From the NCBI GenBank assembly GCA_035610835.1, contig CM069457.1:24546658-24610657 (forward strand): a stretch of DNA of 64,000 bases. Direction: 5' to 3'. The stretch comes from Ophiura sarsii. Lineage: Eukaryota > Echinodermata > Ophiuroidea > Amphilepidida > Ophiuridae. Every line of letters starts with the position of its first letter. Position 1 is the stretch's first letter. The notes under the pieces are model-generated. The model was not told the DNA's origin and made no database searches. It worked only from the letters and a program-made list of their open reading frames with translations. The translations under genes were made by a program, and so were the position numbers. This document shows positions 42,490-54,845 of this stretch, in pieces.

Positions 42490-45400
42490 GGTCGTCAAAA
42501 ATTATTGCCTTTTTCACATACGTACAGGTCGTAACTTGGTACCCTAGGCTAAATTCCCGGATTTTTTTTTCTCCATCAAATATGTTGCAGTTTGACCGGT
42601 TAGCTACACAGATTTTATACGAAGCTCAAAATGTGAAATCATATCCAAAAAATCAAATCGGGACACATTTTATGGTGTCCGTTATTTTAAGGCTAAATTG
42701 CCCGATTTTTTTTCTGCATCAAATGTGTTGCAGTTTGACCGGTTAGCTACACAGACTTTATAAGTAGCTCAAAATGAGAAATCATATCCCCCCAAAAAAT
42801 TGGAACACATTTGATTGGTGTTCGTCATTTTTAGGCTAAATTGTCGGACATTTTTTTTCTCTCCCTCAAATGTGTTGCGGTTGGACCGGTTAGCTACTCA
42901 GATTTAATACGTAGCTCAAAATGTTAAATCATATCAAAAATTCAAATCAGGACACAATTTATGGCGTCCGTCATTTTTTAATCTAAATTAATGGCAATTT
43001 TTTTTCTTCGCCAAATGTGTTGCGGTTTGACCGGTTAGCTACACAGACGTAACTCAAAATATGAAATAATATCAAAAAAATCAAATCGGGACACCTTTTA
43101 TGGTGTCTGTTGTTTTTAGGCTAAATTCCTGGCAATCTTTTCTCCGTCAAATGTGTTGCGGTTTGACCGGCTAGTAACTCTAAATTGCCAGCAATTTTGT
43201 TTCTCTGTCAATGTGTCACAGTTTGACCGGTTAGCAACACAAACTTCATACGTAGCTCAAAATGTTAAATCGTATCCAAAAAATATCAATTTATTGTGTC
43301 AGCTATTTTTAAGGCTTAATTGCTGGCACTTTTTTTCTCCGTCAAATGTGATGCGGTTTGAATGGTCAGCTACACAGATTTTATATGTAACTCAAAATGT
43401 GAAATAATATCCAAAAAATCAAACCGGACACATTTTATGGTGTCCGTCATTTTTTAGGCTAAATTGCCGGCAATTATTTTCTCCGTCAAATGTGTTGCGG
43501 TTTGAACGGTTAGCTACACAGATTTTATATGTAACTCAAAATGTTAAATAATATCCAAAAAAACAAATCGGAACACATTCTATGGTGTCAGGCATTTTTT
43601 AGGGTAAATTTCCCGCCAACTTTTGTTCTCTCCGTCAAATGTGTTGTGGTTTGGCCGATTAGCGACACAGACTTCATACGTAGCGCAAAATGTGAAATCA
43701 TATCCAAAAAATATCAATTTATTGTGTCAGTTATTTTTAAGGCTTAATTGCTGGCCATTTTTTTCTCCGTCAAATGGGTTGCGGTTTGAACAGTTAGCTA
43801 CGCAAAGTTAATATGTAGCTCAAAATGTGAAATCATATCCAAAAAATCAGATCGGGACATATTTCATGGTGTCTTTCATTTTTCAGACTAAATAAAGTCG
43901 GGGTCACAATTTTACCGGTTAGATACACAAACTTCATACGTACTTCAAAAAATCAAATCGGCACATTTCATGGTGTCCGTCATTTTTTAGGCTAAATTGA
44001 TGGCAATTGCCGGCAATTATTTTCTCTGTCAAATGTGTTGCGGTTTGAACGGTTAGCTACACAGATTTTATATGTAACTCAAAATGTGAAATAATATCAA
44101 AAAAATCAAATCGGTCACATTTTAGGGTGTCCGTCATTTTTTAGGCTAAATTGCTGGCAATTATTTTCTCCGTCAAATGTATTGCGGTTTGAACGGTTAG
44201 CTACACAGATTTTGTACGTAACTCAAAATGTGAAATAATATCAAAAAAATCAAATCGGACACATTTTATGGTGTCAGTCATTTTTTACGCTAAATTGCCG
44301 GCAATTATTTTCTCCATCAAATGTATTGCGGTTTGAAGGGTTTGCTACACAGATTTTATATGTAACTCAAAATGTGAAATTATATCAAAAAAATCAAGTC
44401 GGACACATTTTATGGTGTCCGTCATTTTTTAGGCTAAATTGCCGGCGGTTTGAACAGTTAGCTACACAGATTTTATATGTAACTCAAAATGTGAAATAAT
44501 ATCAAAAAAATCAAGTCGGACACATTTTATGGTGTCCGTCATTTTTTAGGCTAAATTGCCGGCAATTATTTTCTCTGTCAAATGTGTTGCGGTTTGAACG
44601 GTTAGCTACACAGATTTTATACGTAACTCAAAATGTGAAATAATATCAACAAAATCAAATTGGACACATTTGAGGATGTCCGTCATTTTTTAGGCTAAAT
44701 TGCCGGCAATTTTTTTCTCTGTCAAATGTGTTGCGGTTTGAACGGTTAGCTACACAGATTTTGTACGTAACTCAAAATGTGAAATAATATCAAAAAAATC
44801 AAATCGGTCACATTTAGGGTGTCCGTCATTTTTAAGGCTAAATTGCTGGCAATTATTTAATGCATCAAATGTGTTGCGGTTTGAAAGGTTAGCTACACAG
44901 ATTTTATATGAAACTCAAAATGTGAAATAATATCAAAAAAATTAAATCGGGACACATTTGATGGTGTCCGTCATTTTTTAGGCTAAATTGCCGGCAATTG
45001 TTTTCTCCGTCAAATGTATTGCGGTTTGAATGGTTAGCTACACAGTTTTTATACGTAACTCAAAATGTGAAATAATAATATCAAAAAAATCAAATCGGAC
45101 ACATTTTATGGTGTCCGTCATTTTTTACGCTAAATTGCCGGCAATTATTTTCTCCGTCAAATGTATTGCTGTTTGATCGGTTAGCTACACAGATTTTATA
45201 CGTAACTCAAAATGTGAAATAATATCAAAAAAATCAAGTCGGACACATTTTATGGTGTCCGTCATTTTTTAGGCTAAATTGCCTGCAATTATTTTCTCCG
45301 TCAAATATATTGCGGTTTGAATGGTTAGCTACACAGATTTTATACGTAACTCAAAATGTGAAATAATATCAACAAAATCAAGTCGGACACATTTTATGGT

Positions 45401-46175
45401 GTCCGTCATTTTTTAGGCTAAATTGCCGGCAATTATTTTCTCTGTCAAATGTGTTGCGGTTTGAACGGTTAGCTAAACAGATTTTATACGTAACTCAAAA
45501 TGTGAAATGATATAAAAAAAAATCAAATCGGACACATTTGAGGGTGTCCGTCATTTTTTAGGCTAAATTGCCGGCAATTATTTTCTCTGTCAAATGTGTT
45601 GCGGTTTGAACGGTTAGCTACACAGATTTTATACGTAACTAAAAATGTGAAATAATATCAAAAAAATCAAATCGGTCACATTTTAGGGTGTCCGTCATTT
45701 TTTAGGCTAAATTGCCGGCAATTATTTTCTCCATCAAATGTGTTGCGGTTTGACCGGTTAGCTACGCAAACTTAATATGTAGCTCAAATTGTGAAATCAT
45801 ATCCAAAAAATCAAATCGGGACATATTTTATGGTGTCTGTCATTTTTCAGACTAAATTGCCTGTAATTTTGTTTCTCTGTCAATGTGTCGCAGTCGGGGT
45901 CACAATTTGACCGGTTAGATACACAAACTTCATGCGTACTTCAAAAATTTAAATCATATCCAAAAAATCAAATCGGCACATTTTATGGTATCCGTTGTTT
46001 TTTAGGCTAAATTGCTGGCAATTATTTTCTCCGTCAAATGTGTTGCGGTTTGAACGGTTAGCTGCACAGATTTGATACGTAACTCAATATGTGAAATAAT
46101 ATCCAAAAAATCAAATCAGACACATTTGAATTTACGGTGTCCGTCATTTTTTAGGCTAAAATGCTGGCAAATATT
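42490..46175. repeat. ~145-bp satellite array, about 25 units
   Basis: Each unit has TGTTGCGGTTTGAACGGTTA, GCTACACAGATTTTATACGT, AACTCAAAATGTGAAATAAT, ATCAAAAAAATCAAATCGG, ACACATTTTATGGTGTCCGT and TAGGCTAAATTGCCGGCAAT. Successive TTGCGG starts at 44038, 44182, 44326, 44587, 44731, 44874, 45019, 45166, 45310, 45454, 45599 and 45743 give a period of 143-147. One unit near 44440 is shortened to about 117. Units from about 43950 to 45740 are close copies; outer units are more diverged, with deletions. All ORFs here are unit artefacts. Confidence 0.97.
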
Positions 46176-47129
46176 GTCGTAATCCCGGGACCCGGTTTTT
46201 TCAGGTGGGACCCGAGATTCCCGAAATGTCTATAAACATTTCATTCTGAAATTATCCATAATTTCATTTATCAAATTATAAAAATATAATGACTAAATAA
46301 GCTTACTTAAAATAAAAAACACCTTGTCGGCTAAATCCCGATTATTGTATGGTTATATAAAGAGACAGAGGTGAGAGGATCTTAAACATTTCTTATTTCT
46401 ATATTTTGCTCTAGTCTAATCTGCACGTACAGCTCCCGGCATACAGCTATAGCTCTGGAAATTCTTAGCTCTCGATGACAACGCTTCTCAGTGCCAGGCC
46501 GCCAGGCCGCACTGCCCGCACATTGCCCGGCACATTGACACAAAAATAAAATGAAAATATAGACGCTAGCCGATTTGCTTAAACTATAACTTGACTGTGT
46601 ACTCCTCCGCGATATTCAACTAAAGCAAGTTATTAGATAAAGCGTAGAAATGACTCCAAACACACACAAAATAGCGTATAAATGACAACAAACACCCACA
46701 TATTATGCCAGTGAGAAGAATGCGAGGAAAATGATTGATGAAACACAAACCACATTTTAATTCCATGTAATTCGAGGTCTACTTCTTATGCGTAGAAACT
46801 ATCGATGGGGCGCATCACTGTACATCCTAATTACACCAACGAGATAAATATAGGTAGAGCGCCCTGCTTGTCTAGAAAATGAATTCAACAAAACCCCACA
46901 AATCATTTTATTAAACTTCATCGTTTTGCAAAATCAATCACATAAGTTGGTAGATGCATCTTCCATGCACATATTTTGGCCGAGAATCTCGTATCACGAT
47001 TGACCGAAAAGGGTTTATTTCGAGTTATTTGAGTATTTTGAGTGCCGTCTGCTCGCAAAATTGTATTTAAGTTGCCGTTCTATATGCAAATCCACTAAAT
47101 TCCCTAAATTTAGTCGATTCATTCATGAA
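46176..47129. other. No gene recognised
   Basis: A GTAATCCCGGGACCCGG/GGGACCCGAGATTCCCG inverted pair lies at about 46179-46222, just past the satellite. The remainder is unique-looking AT-rich sequence. Confidence 0.4.
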
Positions 47130-47182
47130 CCGTTGCTGCAATTGGTCGCAAACTGGCTTCACGCGACCAATTGCGGCAACGG
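47130..47182. other. 20-bp-stem hairpin
   Basis: CCGTTGCTGCAATTGGTCGC and GCGACCAATTGCGGCAACGG are inverted with one mismatch around a 13-base loop. It might be a tiny MITE or a structured RNA; there is no other context. Confidence 0.6.
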
Positions 47183-48117
47183 GCCCTGAAATAATATTAC
47201 TGATTTCAGAGAATTATATTGCTGTCTTTTGTTTAACACTGATATCTTATGTAGCTTAAACTAAGTAATTAAGATATCCAAAACATAAGCTGATGACTCT
47301 TTCTACATTTCTAATGTATAACTGATTGAATTCACTATGTTTTGAAAGATTTGGCGTTTCATCTGTAATTTTACACGATTTCGAGCGCGAGATTTAGGAT
47401 TGCATTGTAAATGGGCTGGCAATGACCCTAGCTACAGTCATCGCTCGACGTATATCTATCTATCTATCTCGTTGATTCTGGCCTTATTACGTGCCTTGGT
47501 TACCGACCAAAACACCTTAGATACGCCTTTTTCTAAATTATTTTGGACCTCAAAATTATTTTCATGCAGTAGGTATGAATATAATATACAACATATTAAA
47601 GTTTTTTCCAACCCACACCCTTACTTTTTTCCCTTTTTTTTCACAAACTAACCACGCTATAACGCAGTAACTGTACCGTGATTACACAACACATACGGAC
47701 AAAACGCACCAAAAATGAGCGGCCGATCAGAATCATGCCGACGAATACAGTATTCGACTGACTTCTAGTCATCTCATAATAAGAGGTCTTTGGCATAAAC
47801 AATCTTTCGATTGACAGAATATATTGGAGAGCCAAGTGATGATGAGCTTCACTGACTTTGAATGCTTTTTTCCCCAAATCAATAATTCAGCGGTGATTAA
47901 CGTCAGTTTATCATAATTTCACTTTGGAATGGCCTATTATAACAACTTTGGTGTCATTCTAAACCTGAGGACATCTACTTTCTGAAAAATGTGCAAACAT
48001 CATTTTTTTTGCTACTTTACTCTCATTTTGTGATGCCAGTGCCAGTGAGGTCACTGAGGTCCTCAAGAACCAATTGGTGACGCACTGGCAAGGACGGGAG
48101 TGGGTCCCCATGGTCTT

Positions 48118-48205
48118 CCTTGAGCGCCAGAGCGCTGCGCTTGTTTTGTGCACACACAAAATAAGCGTCTAGGTTCGGCGTTCTGACCATCATTTTGTTA
48201 TACAA
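48118..48205 (+). repeat. Dispersed CTTGAGCGCCAGAGCGC repeat, copy 1
   Basis: CCTTGAGCGCCAGAGCGCTG, CGCTTGTTTTGTGCACAC and GCGTCTAGGTTCGGCGTTCT match 48723-48805 in the same orientation. CGCTTGTTTTGTGC/ACAAAATAAGCG form an internal hairpin. It could be a small structured retroposon. Confidence 0.65.
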
Positions 48206-48405
48206 TAGTTTTAAAGTCCATTTCAAATTGAGATCGGAAAACCTCGGGATAACGGGTCACGTGGACTAGGTTTGTAGTGAGTTCTTCGCAACGGTTGGTC
48301 GCATTGATAGCATTTGTTGTCCGCCTAGTGGTTCCCTATGTTTACATACAAGCGTACACCCACGAGAAGAAAAACTATAGCGAGACTATTTTGTTTTGAT
48401 CAACA

Positions 48406-48445
48406 ATGGCGTCGAACGGCCACTTCAAAATGTATCGAGCTGAAG
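48406..48445 (+). CDS. Candidate first coding exon (13 codons)
   Basis: AACAATGGCG is a strong start context. The frame MASNGHFKMYRAE runs to GAAG|GTAAAA, a plausible donor at 48446. Upstream is a non-repetitive stretch that could be 5' UTR. No second exon could be identified downstream, and the ORF extends another 57 codons past the donor, so a small ORF or chance match is also possible. Confidence 0.3.
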
Positions 48446-48722
48446 GTAAAACGTGCAAGTATATTTACCCCTCATATCTTTTACTTCACCGTTTTCTGTT
48501 ACTAAAATACCGCAAAATACAACTTTGTAAGCGAGACAATCTCTCACCAACACCAGCGCAATTCACCGTACACTGGTTATTAAAGACCCCGGGTGAAAAC
48601 ACGTGGTTTTTTGGTTAGGATGACTCATGAGTCATCAAATCAAACTGATGCCAAAACACTCTGCTAATCGGAAACATTCGGAACCGATCGAATATTTTCG
48701 GATTTGAAATGGTATATTATGG

Positions 48723-48870
48723 TCACCCTTGAGCGCCAGAGCGCCGCGCTTGTTTTGTGCATGCATAAAACAGGCGTCTAGGTTCGGCAATTTGACTACA
48801 ATTTTGTAATAAATAATAGCGGTGCTTATATAGCGCTGTTCCAAAAATGATCACAGCGCTTAACAAAAGA
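48723..48870 (+). repeat. Copy 2 of the CTTGAGCGCCAGAGCGC repeat plus TATAGCGC segment
   Basis: 48723-48805 aligns with 48118-48205 at about 85-90% by eye. Immediately after, GCGGTGCTTATATAGCGC...CACAGCGCTTAACAAAAG resembles the retroposon-like text at 7114-7180. Confidence 0.6.
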
Positions 48871-49272
48871 AAAACATATAAACAATACAATTTACCCCAT
48901 GCATCATACCAAAGTGAATGGAAAGAATGAGAAAGCCTAACATGTACAGACAATCAATTACTAAACAAATGAGTCTTGAGCTTATGTTTGAAGGTTATGA
49001 TACTGTTGCTAGATCTTAAGGTGGATGGGGGTGTAAGTCAATCTTTTTTTAAAGTTGGAACTGTATTTCTAGAGTTATGAGCGTGTTTATAACCTGGTAA
49101 GTTACTTTATTGAGGACTGTTTATCACATAACCTTATGATCCAAACGTTGACTATGATGGACACATTATTATGTGTTAACAAGAAACAGTAACAGTCACA
49201 ATCCACCACATTACATGTATATAGATACAGACACATTAAAGCATTGCTATATTCATTGCAACTTCTCAACAA

Positions 49273-49500
49273 TTTCTACGCGGCTAATGTGACTTAGTTT
49301 TACCATTTCAAAACAGATTTTTTAGAAACCTGTCCCAACTTTCAAAGTCTATCTCACTAATTACTGAACCAATACTAGGCATGTTTGTACTTATTTTAAT
49401 GCATTTCTCATGGTGATTTCTAATATGATGCTGAAATGCAATAATATTTGAAAAATGTTGTGACATTTTGAAATGTCGTCTGCAGACGTGTAGAAAGTGT
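49273..49500. mobile_element. TTAA-type MITE, copy 3 (ends decayed)
   Basis: In reverse orientation relative to copy 1: CTACGCGGCTAAT, CAACTTTCAAAGTCTATCTC, TGAACCAATACTAGGCATGT, CTCATGGTGATTTCTAA and GTCGTCTGCAGACGTG all align. The termini are truncated (TTTCTACGCGG and GTAGAAAGTG) and only a partial TTA remains. Confidence 0.75.
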
Positions 49501-49605
49501 TACTATTAAATGTATCTATATTTAACACAAATCACTCAGTATTAATATATACGTATGTCGGTCAGCGCATCATGCTAACCCGCGAAGTGGTACGTAAATA
49601 CATCG

Positions 49606-49634
49606 TTATATATATATATATATATATATATATA
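49606..49634. repeat. (TA)n microsatellite
   Basis: About 14 uninterrupted TA units. Confidence 0.95.
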
Positions 49635-49730
49635 GATTTATTTCGTATAAGGTAGTTGGCCTTGTATTGCCTTCATCCCCGACCGCCAACCACTAGATAA
49701 TTTTTAGATAAATTACTTTTCGCGTGTCAA

Positions 49731-49822
49731 GAATATTCGACGCACTATTCAAATGCTAAACTACGGAAAAAATAATATTCGACGCACTATTCAAATCCTC
49801 AACTACGGACAAAAATTCGACG
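49731..49822. repeat. ~42-bp tandem repeat, 2.3 copies
   Basis: AATATTCGACGCACTATTCA followed by AATGCTAAACTACGGA recurs at about 49774, and a third AATTCGACGCC start occurs at 49814. Confidence 0.85.
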
Positions 49823-50644
49823 CCAGTTCTGCTCAGTAGGGATATCCCCGTGCATCAGAATGAACTATACAGTGTTTCTAAAATACATAAAAAATGCAAA
49901 ATGATTATTGTTTTAAACACCTTCAATATAAAGGTGAACATGTTTCCTACTTTATATGTTAATTTCATTGATATATCTCTTTTGGTTCTCGTGTGGCAAG
50001 ACTTAATCGAAAATCGATGAAAAACGGAGTAGCCATTTTGAATCAATCCTCTCTATAACACTACCCTCAACAATTCAAACAATATAGCCCACACCACATA
50101 AGCAATATTCAAAACTCCCGCCAAAGAAAGGAAAGTTGAAACCACTCAAGCAGAACAAATCCCAGTCTATTCAATTGTTGCTATGCACACAACAATCGAT
50201 TGCTATCAACATGTAAATGTCATTGAGCTGGGGGCAGGGGCGGTTCATATCAATTTTTGAAGCCTTCTCCTTCACAGAAATGTTGAATTCAACAAGAAAG
50301 TGGCTGTGGTGTGGAGTTATTGTCATACACGACATAGGTTAGGCCACCACATGTTGTTTTGAACGAAAACGTTTTGAATCCAAATGCAAGCTGAAGCGAA
50401 CTTCAAAAATATTGTGTTGATATCAAATGCTCCTTCCTATAGTAGAGAGCCAATTAAAACTTAAGTCTGCTATTCCATTAAAGGTAGGTGTTCCGATTTC
50501 TCTCCCGATTTTCAACTTGGTGTTTTCTATTCTATGAAGGGTCATCCTTAAAATAGTCATATTTCAAAGTCTGAGCTGCATAACTACCATGGTTCTTTTT
50601 TTAGAATCACAAGCGACATGAAATTTGCCCATTGAGTAGTAGTA

Positions 50645-51681
50645 AAGGGTTCAACAAAAGAAAGTATACCACTTTGTTTATGTCATTTTGAGTAACTTTC
50701 AATTTGTTTTTGACCAAACAGGCTAGATAGGCGTTTATATGAATCTTTTAGGCATAATTTGATACCAAATTTGCCGCCTAACAACAAAGATAAACCATGA
50801 TTAGCACCATTTAAAGGAAAATATCCCATTTTCAAAAGTCGCATTTCCAATACACAGCACGAGAAGATTTGGTTAATCTGTCCATGTTCTCCCCATCCAT
50901 TAACACTCCTTTACATTCAAATCCTTCACCCATGCATCAGTTTACATTTTAATTAGCCCGCGCATTGAGGGATATGCGCGGTGATCAGTACGGGATAAAT
51001 ACGGCATATGTGTGTGTTAAAGAAAGTGTCCCGCAAGCACAACATTGAGCATTATTTGTTAGAAAAATAATTATCGAGCCGAAATTACGTAATTATATAG
51101 AACAAAACACTATACTAGCCACAAAAAAAGAATAAAAACTGCCATCACTCAACATGCAATTTTTAAAATTCGCGGCGATCGAAAGTCCCAGTGTCGATGA
51201 CGTCATGGGTATCGGTGCTAAAATTTGCGCATGTGCATTGTATAACTATGACATCATCGACACTGGGACTTTCGATCGCCGCGAATTTTAAAAAGTGCAT
51301 GTTGAGAGATTGCGGTTTTTATTTGTTTTGTCATAAGTGTGATGTTTTGTTGTATATAATTACAATAGTTGGGCTCGATAGTTATTTTTCTAACATATAA
51401 TGGACACTTTTATGCTTGCGGGACACCTCCTTTAACAATTAGCCCTTTCTTCTCGTGCTGTGTATTGGAAATGCGACTTTTGAAAATGGGATAGTTTCCT
51501 TTAAATGGTGCTAATCATGGTTTATCTTTGTTGTACAGTTGTAAGGGGGCAAATTTGGTATCAAATTATGCCTAAAAGATTCATCTAAATGCCTATCTAG
51601 CCTGTTTGGACAAAAACAAATTACAAGTTACTCAAAATGACTTAAACAAAGTGGTATAATACTTTCTTTTGTTGAACCCTT
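50645..51681. mobile_element. 1.04-kb fold-back element, TA target
   Basis: AAGGGTTCAACAAAAGAAAG is inverted at the right end, TA flanks both sides, and the two halves are inverted over most of their length: ACAGGCTAGATAGGC, GTCCCGCAAGCA...TGCTTGCGGGAC, TAGAAAAATAATTATCGAGC and AATTCGCGGCGATCGAAAGT all have partners. The centre (about 51205-51235) is a short spacer. One arm has the CCCATCCATTAACACTCC block (about 50895-50990) that the other lacks. Same terminal family as 36667-37185. Confidence 0.9.
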
Positions 51682-52293
51682 TAGTAGTACAAATTATAAC
51701 TGGCGACGTGGTTAACCATCTTTGGCAGTAATTCGCTGCATTTTGCTCTATAACATATAAATGGAACATATCTTGCGCCTAAGACTTCACAGAAATAACG
51801 ATACAAATATGGGTTTTCTTTTGGTATCAAAATATTTTGATATGAAAAAAGCTATAAAGTGATCGGAACATACACATTTTAGTATGAAACCATGTCACCT
51901 GTTATACGCTACGCACTACCAAAACCCTATTGTATATTTCACGGACATAAATTATGCTAATGAGCTCATTAAATGACGTCACTCACATCATCGGGTTTTG
52001 CCGATGATTGAAATCCGTTGATTGAAATTCTAGGTCGAGTAAAATGATGTTCTTATTTGTTGTCTGTGAGCTTTTCTGATTTTTTTCCCGTATTGGAGTA
52101 TTTATTTTATTGAAAATAGACAGTTCAAATTAAACGTTGGTTCCAAGTTCAAGTGACAGCACATGTATTAAAGGCGACAGCAAAGGCAATATGCAAGCAA
52201 CATTTGAGAAAAAACGATGCCCGACTTTGCAAGAAAGTGTACGGGGAAGTGTACGGGTGAACATGACAAACCAAAACAGCCTAGTAAATAATC
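51682..52293. other. No gene recognised
   Basis: AT-rich unique-looking sequence with no ORF of interest. It ends at the tRNA-like gene. Confidence 0.4.
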
Positions 52294-52367
52294 ACTTCCG
52301 TGGCGCAATTGGTTAGCGCGTTCGGCTGTTAACCAAAAGGTTGGTGGTTCGAGTCCAGCCGGGGGCG
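52294..52367 (+). tRNA. tRNA-Asn (GTT), possibly a pseudogene
   Basis: TGGCGCAATTGGTTAGCGCG is the canonical D arm, CTGTTAA at 52326-52332 gives anticodon GTT (52328-52330), and GGTGGTTCGAGTCC is the T arm. Length is 74 with the discriminator, and CTTTTT follows. The sequence is very close to the conserved animal tRNA-Asn. Mismatches occur at acceptor pair 1 (A-C), in the anticodon stem (C-A at 52323/52335) and in the T stem (G-G at 52344/52358). Three unpaired positions suggest a decaying copy. Confidence 0.8.
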
Positions 52368-52379
52368 TTGTTACTTTTT

Positions 52380-54545
52380 GCATTTAATGCAGATCGACAA
52401 ATCACAGTAAAAATATAATATTGACAAAATCACAGACCACTTACACAAAAATCGCATCTGCGCATGCTCCTGTCGTGATCGAAATCTACCACACAAGCAA
52501 TGGGCGAGTTTCAGCCAGCAGGGAGGTCACGCTGCGTGTCAGATTTTGTTATACGCAAGAAAACAATGGAATCTCAGTGACTGCAATATTTGCTAGAATT
52601 AGCTTCGGAAAATGGTCTATTTGGGCATCTCAAAAACTGAGAAACGTGTTAAAAACCATGTAGAATTTTAGAGAAGGGTCATTAACATCTGCAGAACGGT
52701 AAAATGTATAGTATTAAACACGTTTTGTGACCAAATTTATGTCGTAAAATGTTGGAAAATTCACGTTTTGCAAAATCTGTGGTCTTCGAAATTACAGGAA
52801 TCCTAACTCATTCTAAACCTCACCAAATCATGAAATGAACCCTCGTCTACAAAAAAGTCCATGTACGTATTGCTCTATCTGCTTGGAGATAGCGAAGACC
52901 ACGCAAACTTCATAGCTTCATACAACGGAATGAAATCCGCCATAGAGATTACATGGCGAAAATCGTAGAGATTTGCACTGCAGTCCTCTGTGTAGGGAGA
53001 GTTGACAAAAGCAAGGTCGTTTGGCTATTGTGTTTGTGCATGTTTGTGACGACTGACCCCGTTTAACAATCTTCATAGCTTTCATATAGGGCGTGGGTGA
53101 CCTAACTATTGACTGAGTTTTATAAGTGCTACGGCAGATAATGAAGATGATGTATAGCGTCACATCGAATATCTATGGCGAATACCGATTGTTCGTTTTT
53201 CCGATTTATGAATTAAAGCTGAGACAAGTTGTACATGTTGATATCGTATTTCTGTTCCTACGACAGATGACTGGATGCTTGGATAATTGCCGTTGTCATG
53301 GTTGCTACTCCAACCCAAGTCAAAAGCCAATTTCTTGGCATATACAATTATGAAAAACTTGTCGACGAGGAAACGGTAACATTACATCTTCTCCATTCTA
53401 TTTATTCATCAGCCTCCTGTTGACCTAACATTAGGTAACTTTACAAATATAACTATCTCTACCTGTCGAGATATTACAATTGATACAAAAATTCTCAACT
53501 TGTTTGGAATAGTGCTGATCTTGGACAAAGGATGTGTGACTGAAATAAGACACGTATGCTTAGCGTCGTAGCAATTGATGGTATGATTCAGAGACTATAT
53601 AACTATGGGACAAGTATCTCGAAGGCAAAGTCCCCCGTTTACTATGCTTACATTGACGGGGGACGGTTTTAGAGGGGGCGCACTATCATGGTCGTAGCAA
53701 ACCAGACGACCTAACACGTGGTGGATTTTATCGGCTCAAAACATGATTTTTGGCACAGAAATAGTACATCAATGGTAAAAAATGCTGATTGTGATTTAGA
53801 GTAAAACTTATTTGCTTTGATGATAGCAGAATTTAGTTCTTATATGACACGAAACATTCAGAATTGGTTATTTGAAATTAATTTGTACGTGGAACAAAGT
53901 ACGAATTTTAAATTGTTGATGGCTTCGTCTGACAGTGACAGAGGAGGGGCGTGGCGTTATTTGCATTTTATGAATATTGTAATTAGATCAGTTGGGAAAG
54001 ACGCTGGATCGCGACGATCACATCGTGTGAGGTCATGAATAGGGGGAATAGTCATGGCTGAATATTCATTCACAACGAATGATTGACAGTTTACGCTTAA
54101 CTTCCGGGGGACGGTTTTATAGAGTGCGCTATACCAGGCGGTAGCCTCATTGCATACGGTGCCTGTAATTAAATCGGTTCATGTACACAGCGCCCTCTTT
54201 AACAGTTGCGACATGCCGCATAAAGCAAGCAGTGAAGCGAGAACTGTCAGTCATCAGTTAGAAATGAATATTTAGTGCATATTACTATTCATTAGTATCG
54301 TCATAACAAGTAATGTAGACGTGTTCCAGTCCATCATAAAGAAACCCATTGATTAACTTCTTATTTGAGAAAATAATAAAGAATAATGTAAACGCACTAA
54401 TATTTGACAATATGACTTGATTGTAGTGGTCATAAGTGTGAAAACATTGTACTTGTACGAGCATTTGCACTGCCAATGCTTTCAAAACCGTGATTTTTTA
54501 CACCATTCCCGTCCTCTCTGGATAAGTCTATAACCGGGTTCAGTG
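52380..54545. other. No gene recognised; GGGGGACGGTTTTA repeats
   Basis: GTCCCCCGT/ACGGGGGAC form a stem-loop at 53629-53662. GGGGGACGGTTTTAGAGGGG (53653) recurs as GGGGGACGGTTTTATAGAGT (54106), each followed by GCGC-AT and a GTAGC block. These may be ends of an unrecognised element of about 450 bp. No supported exon. Confidence 0.45.
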
Positions 54546-54795
54546 TATTCATGCGCAACGGACGTACAAAGGGGAATCGCACCCGACCTATTCTATGTTC
54601 AATTGAATTGGTGCATGACGTTCAATTCATGGCATAAACCCCCGCATAAACCGTGTAACCAAATTGGCTTACGATTATCATGACACAGATCATGACAGAT
54701 GTGTGTTTTCTTTCTGAAAATCTTAAACACAGTTTTAATTATTCCTGACAAGACGGCAGCTGATGGATAACTTCTATCGGTATTGCCAATACTGG
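54546..54795 (-). repeat. Dispersed repeat, partner of 39490-39712
   Basis: Reverse complement of the 39.5-kb copy, with extra sequence in the centre (CCCCCGCATAAACCGTG region). It immediately precedes the TIR element at 54846. Confidence 0.65.
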
Positions 54796-54845
54796 TCGCC
54801 TGATTCGGAGGATTTTGAGAGATCGTCCAATTTTTAAAGGCTTTA

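Noticed and set aside
42465..43811. Several ORFs of 60-90 codons with similar products
   Set aside because: They are frames through the satellite units and are broken differently in each unit.
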